Below are positions 55,207 through 57,190 of a stretch of 57,190 nt of DNA, one piece after another. Made by a program: the position numbers and the translations under genes. The stretch is from positions 1 through 57,190 of the forward strand of contig CAKOWE010000009.1 of assembly GCA_934122235.1 (NCBI GenBank), written 5' to 3'. The stretch's first letter is position 1, and the number at the start of each line of letters is the position of its first letter. The notes beneath the pieces are model-generated. The model saw only the letters and a list, made by a program, of their open reading frames with translations. It had not been told where the DNA came from and searched no databases. Origin of the DNA: an uncultured Clostridia bacterium. GTDB lineage: Bacteria > Bacillota > Clostridia > TANB77 > CAG-508.

Positions 55207-57190
55207 TTAATTATTTACTTGCCAAGCTAGTAGTGGATATCCATTGTTTATTCCTTCTGTATCTTCCACAAAAGCATTATCACCATTAATTAAATTTAAA
55301 TTATCATTATCTGTTTGCCAAGCTAAAATTGGTAACCCATTATTTATGTTGTATGTGTCTTCTTTATATTCGTCTAAACTCATTATTTTAGATAAAATTT
55401 CTGATCTTGATATTTTTTTACAAACCGAAGAATCACTCTTTAAATATCCTACTCCATACTCTGCTGTCTCCTCGTCATAATAGCATTCTTCTGCATTTAT
55501 ACTACTTCTAGAATCTCCTCCTATAATTCCTCCTATAGATGATAATCCTATAATTTTTCCTAAATTATATAATGATTTAAAAAATATACTTCCAGGTGAA
55601 AGTCCAATTATACCTCCAGCAGAATCAGACGTTGCTTCGATTTTACCTGCATTGTAAGAATTAAATATTTTTATATAGTTATTATTATCTCCACCTAAAA
55701 TTCCACCAATATATTCACTTCCTGATATATCACCTACATTATAGCAACTACCTATTGAATTTATACTATAATATGAAAAACCAGCTATTCCTCCTATTAG
55801 ATTTCGCCCTTTCACTTCTCCAAAATTATAACAATTAGTCACCTCCTTTAGCTCCCATATTTCTCCAACTATTCCTCCAGCATTAGTATTCTTACTAATT
55901 ATAGTACCATAATTATAACAATTTTCTATTTTACCATTTGAGGAATTAGTATATCCGCAAATTCCTCCAACACTACTATCTCCTCCATATAAGTTTCCAA
56001 TATTATAACATTTATTTATACTTCCACTCACAGAACCGCATATTCCACCTACACTGCCATTTTTTATAGTTGTTATATTACCTAAATTATAACAATTTTG
56101 TATATTTTCATAAGCCATACCGCAAATTCCACCTGCTATAGAAGTGGTAACAACAACATTGCCAGCGTTATAACAATTTTTAATACTTCTACCACTTCCT
56201 GCTAATCCGCCACTAGTAGACATAGCTATTATTTGTGCAGAACTTGAGCAATTCTCAAGATTATAAACACTTCCCCCAATTGCTCCACACCATCCTGATG
56301 TAGAAATTATCTTTGAATTTATAATACCTAAATTTTTAATTGTAGAATATGATGCAACTCCAAACAATCCTCTATATTCTAAATCACTGTTAATATAAAT
56401 TCCAGATATCGTATGTCCTCCTCCATCATAAATTCCCCCAAATCGTATTTCTGTAGTTTTATTATTTCCAATTGGTTCCCATTGTTCTGCATCTTCTGCA
56501 AATGTTATTTCTCCTGTTTCATCATCTATTGTATATTTTCCTTCGTTCATTTTTATATCTGCTATTTGTATTACCGTTATTCCACTAAAATTATTTCCTG
56601 CATTTACTTCATCTCTAAATTCTTTTAACCTTTTTAAATTAGGTATTACGTATATTTTTAAACCTTTTACTTCTATTGTTATTTGTTTCATATTACCTAC
56701 ATTGTCGATTATTATATAATTATATATTCCATTTCCCAAAAGTTCACTATCTGTTGCCGTATTAGAATTTTCACTTATTATTTTTCCATCTTGATTTATT
56801 ATTTTTCTTATTGGATTTATATTATATGTTGTTTCTATTTCTATTTTTAAATCATTTGAATTTAATGTTGCTTTTCCCTTTATTGGTTCTAATTGATTAG
56901 TATTTATTATTTTTAATATGGTTCGATTTAGATTAGTGGTGTCTATTAACGGGTCGTCGATAACGTCGCCCCCTACAGCATTTGCAATAAATTTATCAAA
57001 ATACATCTGTAATATTGTTTGTATATCCGAATCGCTGTGGGCATCACTCACTATAGTATTTGCAATGAATCCATATTTATTGTCTTCTACTGTCATGTTC
57101 TTTAGTTTGGTAGTTACTTCACTTGTAGAATTTAATGGATTATATTCTACCCATATACCAGCAAAACTATAATCTACTTTTTCTGTTTGA
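55207..57190 (-). CDS. Secreted GLUG-repeat protein (5' end outside window)
   Basis: The frame is open through the window edge at 57190 (upstream codons continue without a stop before the ATG at 57096), so the true start is not in view and at least 660 residues are present. Residues after about 240 contain at least eight copies of a GLUG-type repeat of the form VGGICG, a few residues, then INNCYNxGxV (for example NIQNCYNLGNIT, SINKCYNIGNLY, IENCYNYGTI, VTNCYNFGEV). They form a repetitive beta solenoid typical of surface-exposed or wall-associated proteins of gut Firmicutes. The C-terminus has a double NNGxPxLAWQ unit and no sorting signal. Binding partner unknown. Confidence 0.75.
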   Translation of the reverse strand, partial: QTEKVDYSFAGIWVEYNPLNSTSEVTTKLKNMTVEDNKYGFIANTIVSDAHSDSDIQTILQMYFDKFIANAVGGDVIDDPLIDTTNLNRTILKIINTNQLEPIKGKATLNSNDLKIEIETTYNINPIRKIINQDGKIISENSNTATDSELLGNGIYNYIIIDNVGNMKQITIEVKGLKIYVIPNLKRLKEFRDEVNAGNNFSGITVIQIADIKMNEGKYTIDDETGEITFAEDAEQWEPIGNNKTTEIRFGGIYDGGGHTISGIYINSDLEYRGLFGVASYSTIKNLGIINSKIISTSGWCGAIGGSVYNLENCSSSAQIIAMSTSGGLAGSGRSIKNCYNAGNVVVTTSIAGGICGMAYENIQNCYNLGNITTIKNGSVGGICGSVSGSINKCYNIGNLYGGDSSVGGICGYTNSSNGKIENCYNYGTIISKNTNAGGIVGEIWELKEVTNCYNFGEVKGRNLIGGIAGFSYYSINSIGSCYNVGDISGSEYIGGILGGDNNNYIKIFNSYNAGKIEATSDSAGGIIGLSPGSIFFKSLYNLGKIIGLSSIGGIIGGDSRSSINAEECYYDEETAEYGVGYLKSDSSVCKKISRSEILSKIMSLDEYKEDTYNINNGLPILAWQTDNDNLNLINGDNAFVEDTEGINNGYPLLAWQVNN

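Noticed and set aside
1..57190. CRISPR arrays, tRNA or rRNA genes, other riboswitches
   Set aside because: I found no regularly spaced repeats with unique spacers, no cloverleaf-like segments and no c-di-GMP, TPP or similar conserved cores. Only the thrS T-box stands.

Overview
The window comes from a very AT-rich, spore-forming, Gram-positive bacterium, most likely an uncultured Clostridia lineage. The evidence is the sporulation set (spoIIGA, pro-sigE, sigG, spoIIID, a Spo0E-like gene), the Firmicutes division cluster (murA-ftsQ-DUF881-DUF881-sbp-ftsA-ftsZ), strong AGGAGG ribosome binding sites, sigma-A promoters and a T-box on thrS. I cannot name the species. Nearly every gene is on the minus strand, so the layout is described in window order but transcription mostly runs right to left.

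Left end (1-8 kb) is housekeeping: a YlmC/YmxH PRC-barrel protein, YqeY, ribosomal protein S21, PRPP synthase, FtsH, TilS, DnaB, L9, a small zinc-ribbon protein and SpoIIID. From 8 to 17 kb lie a coiled-coil protein with an ADP-ribosyltransferase-like N-terminus, a guanine-deaminase-like enzyme, a 1,842-residue thioester-domain adhesin with seven repeats and an NPKTG sorting signal, and an SH3b-CAP secreted protein.

From 17.3 to 34.9 kb runs a chromosomal type IV secretion system (T4SS). It has three VirB2-like pilins, a PrgI/VirB3-like protein, a VirB4-N-terminal-like membrane protein, a VirB4 ATPase, three VirB6-like polytopic proteins (one fused to an NlpC/P60 hydrolase), a membrane protein with a decayed M23-like domain, two NTF2/VirB8-like anchored proteins and one unknown anchored protein. 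No relaxase, coupling ATPase (VirD4), integrase or origin of transfer was seen, so it looks like a resident secretion or envelope machine rather than a conjugative element. Two promoters drive it. A decayed PD-(D/E)XK (Rpn-type) transposase remnant sits between its two parts.

From 35 to 55 kb come a Spo0E-like gene, lgt, an M16 peptidase pair, sigG, sigE, spoIIGA, ftsZ, ftsA, sbp, two DUF881 genes, ftsQ, murA, gdpP, a polysaccharide deacetylase, a DacF-type carboxypeptidase and thrS with its T-box. The right edge holds the 3' part of a secreted GLUG-repeat protein.

The most unusual observation is that sigE and gdpP are both broken by one extra base at exactly the same heptamer, CTT-C-GGA (frame 0 CTT CGG A). 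In each case the +1 frame restores the conserved C-terminus and the family-typical length. In-frame CGG was not found in any intact gene I read. This points to programmed +1 frameshifting at an avoided codon, in a sporulation sigma factor and a cyclic-di-AMP phosphodiesterase. A second candidate system is the relaxase-less T4SS with an ADP-ribosyltransferase-like protein a few genes downstream.
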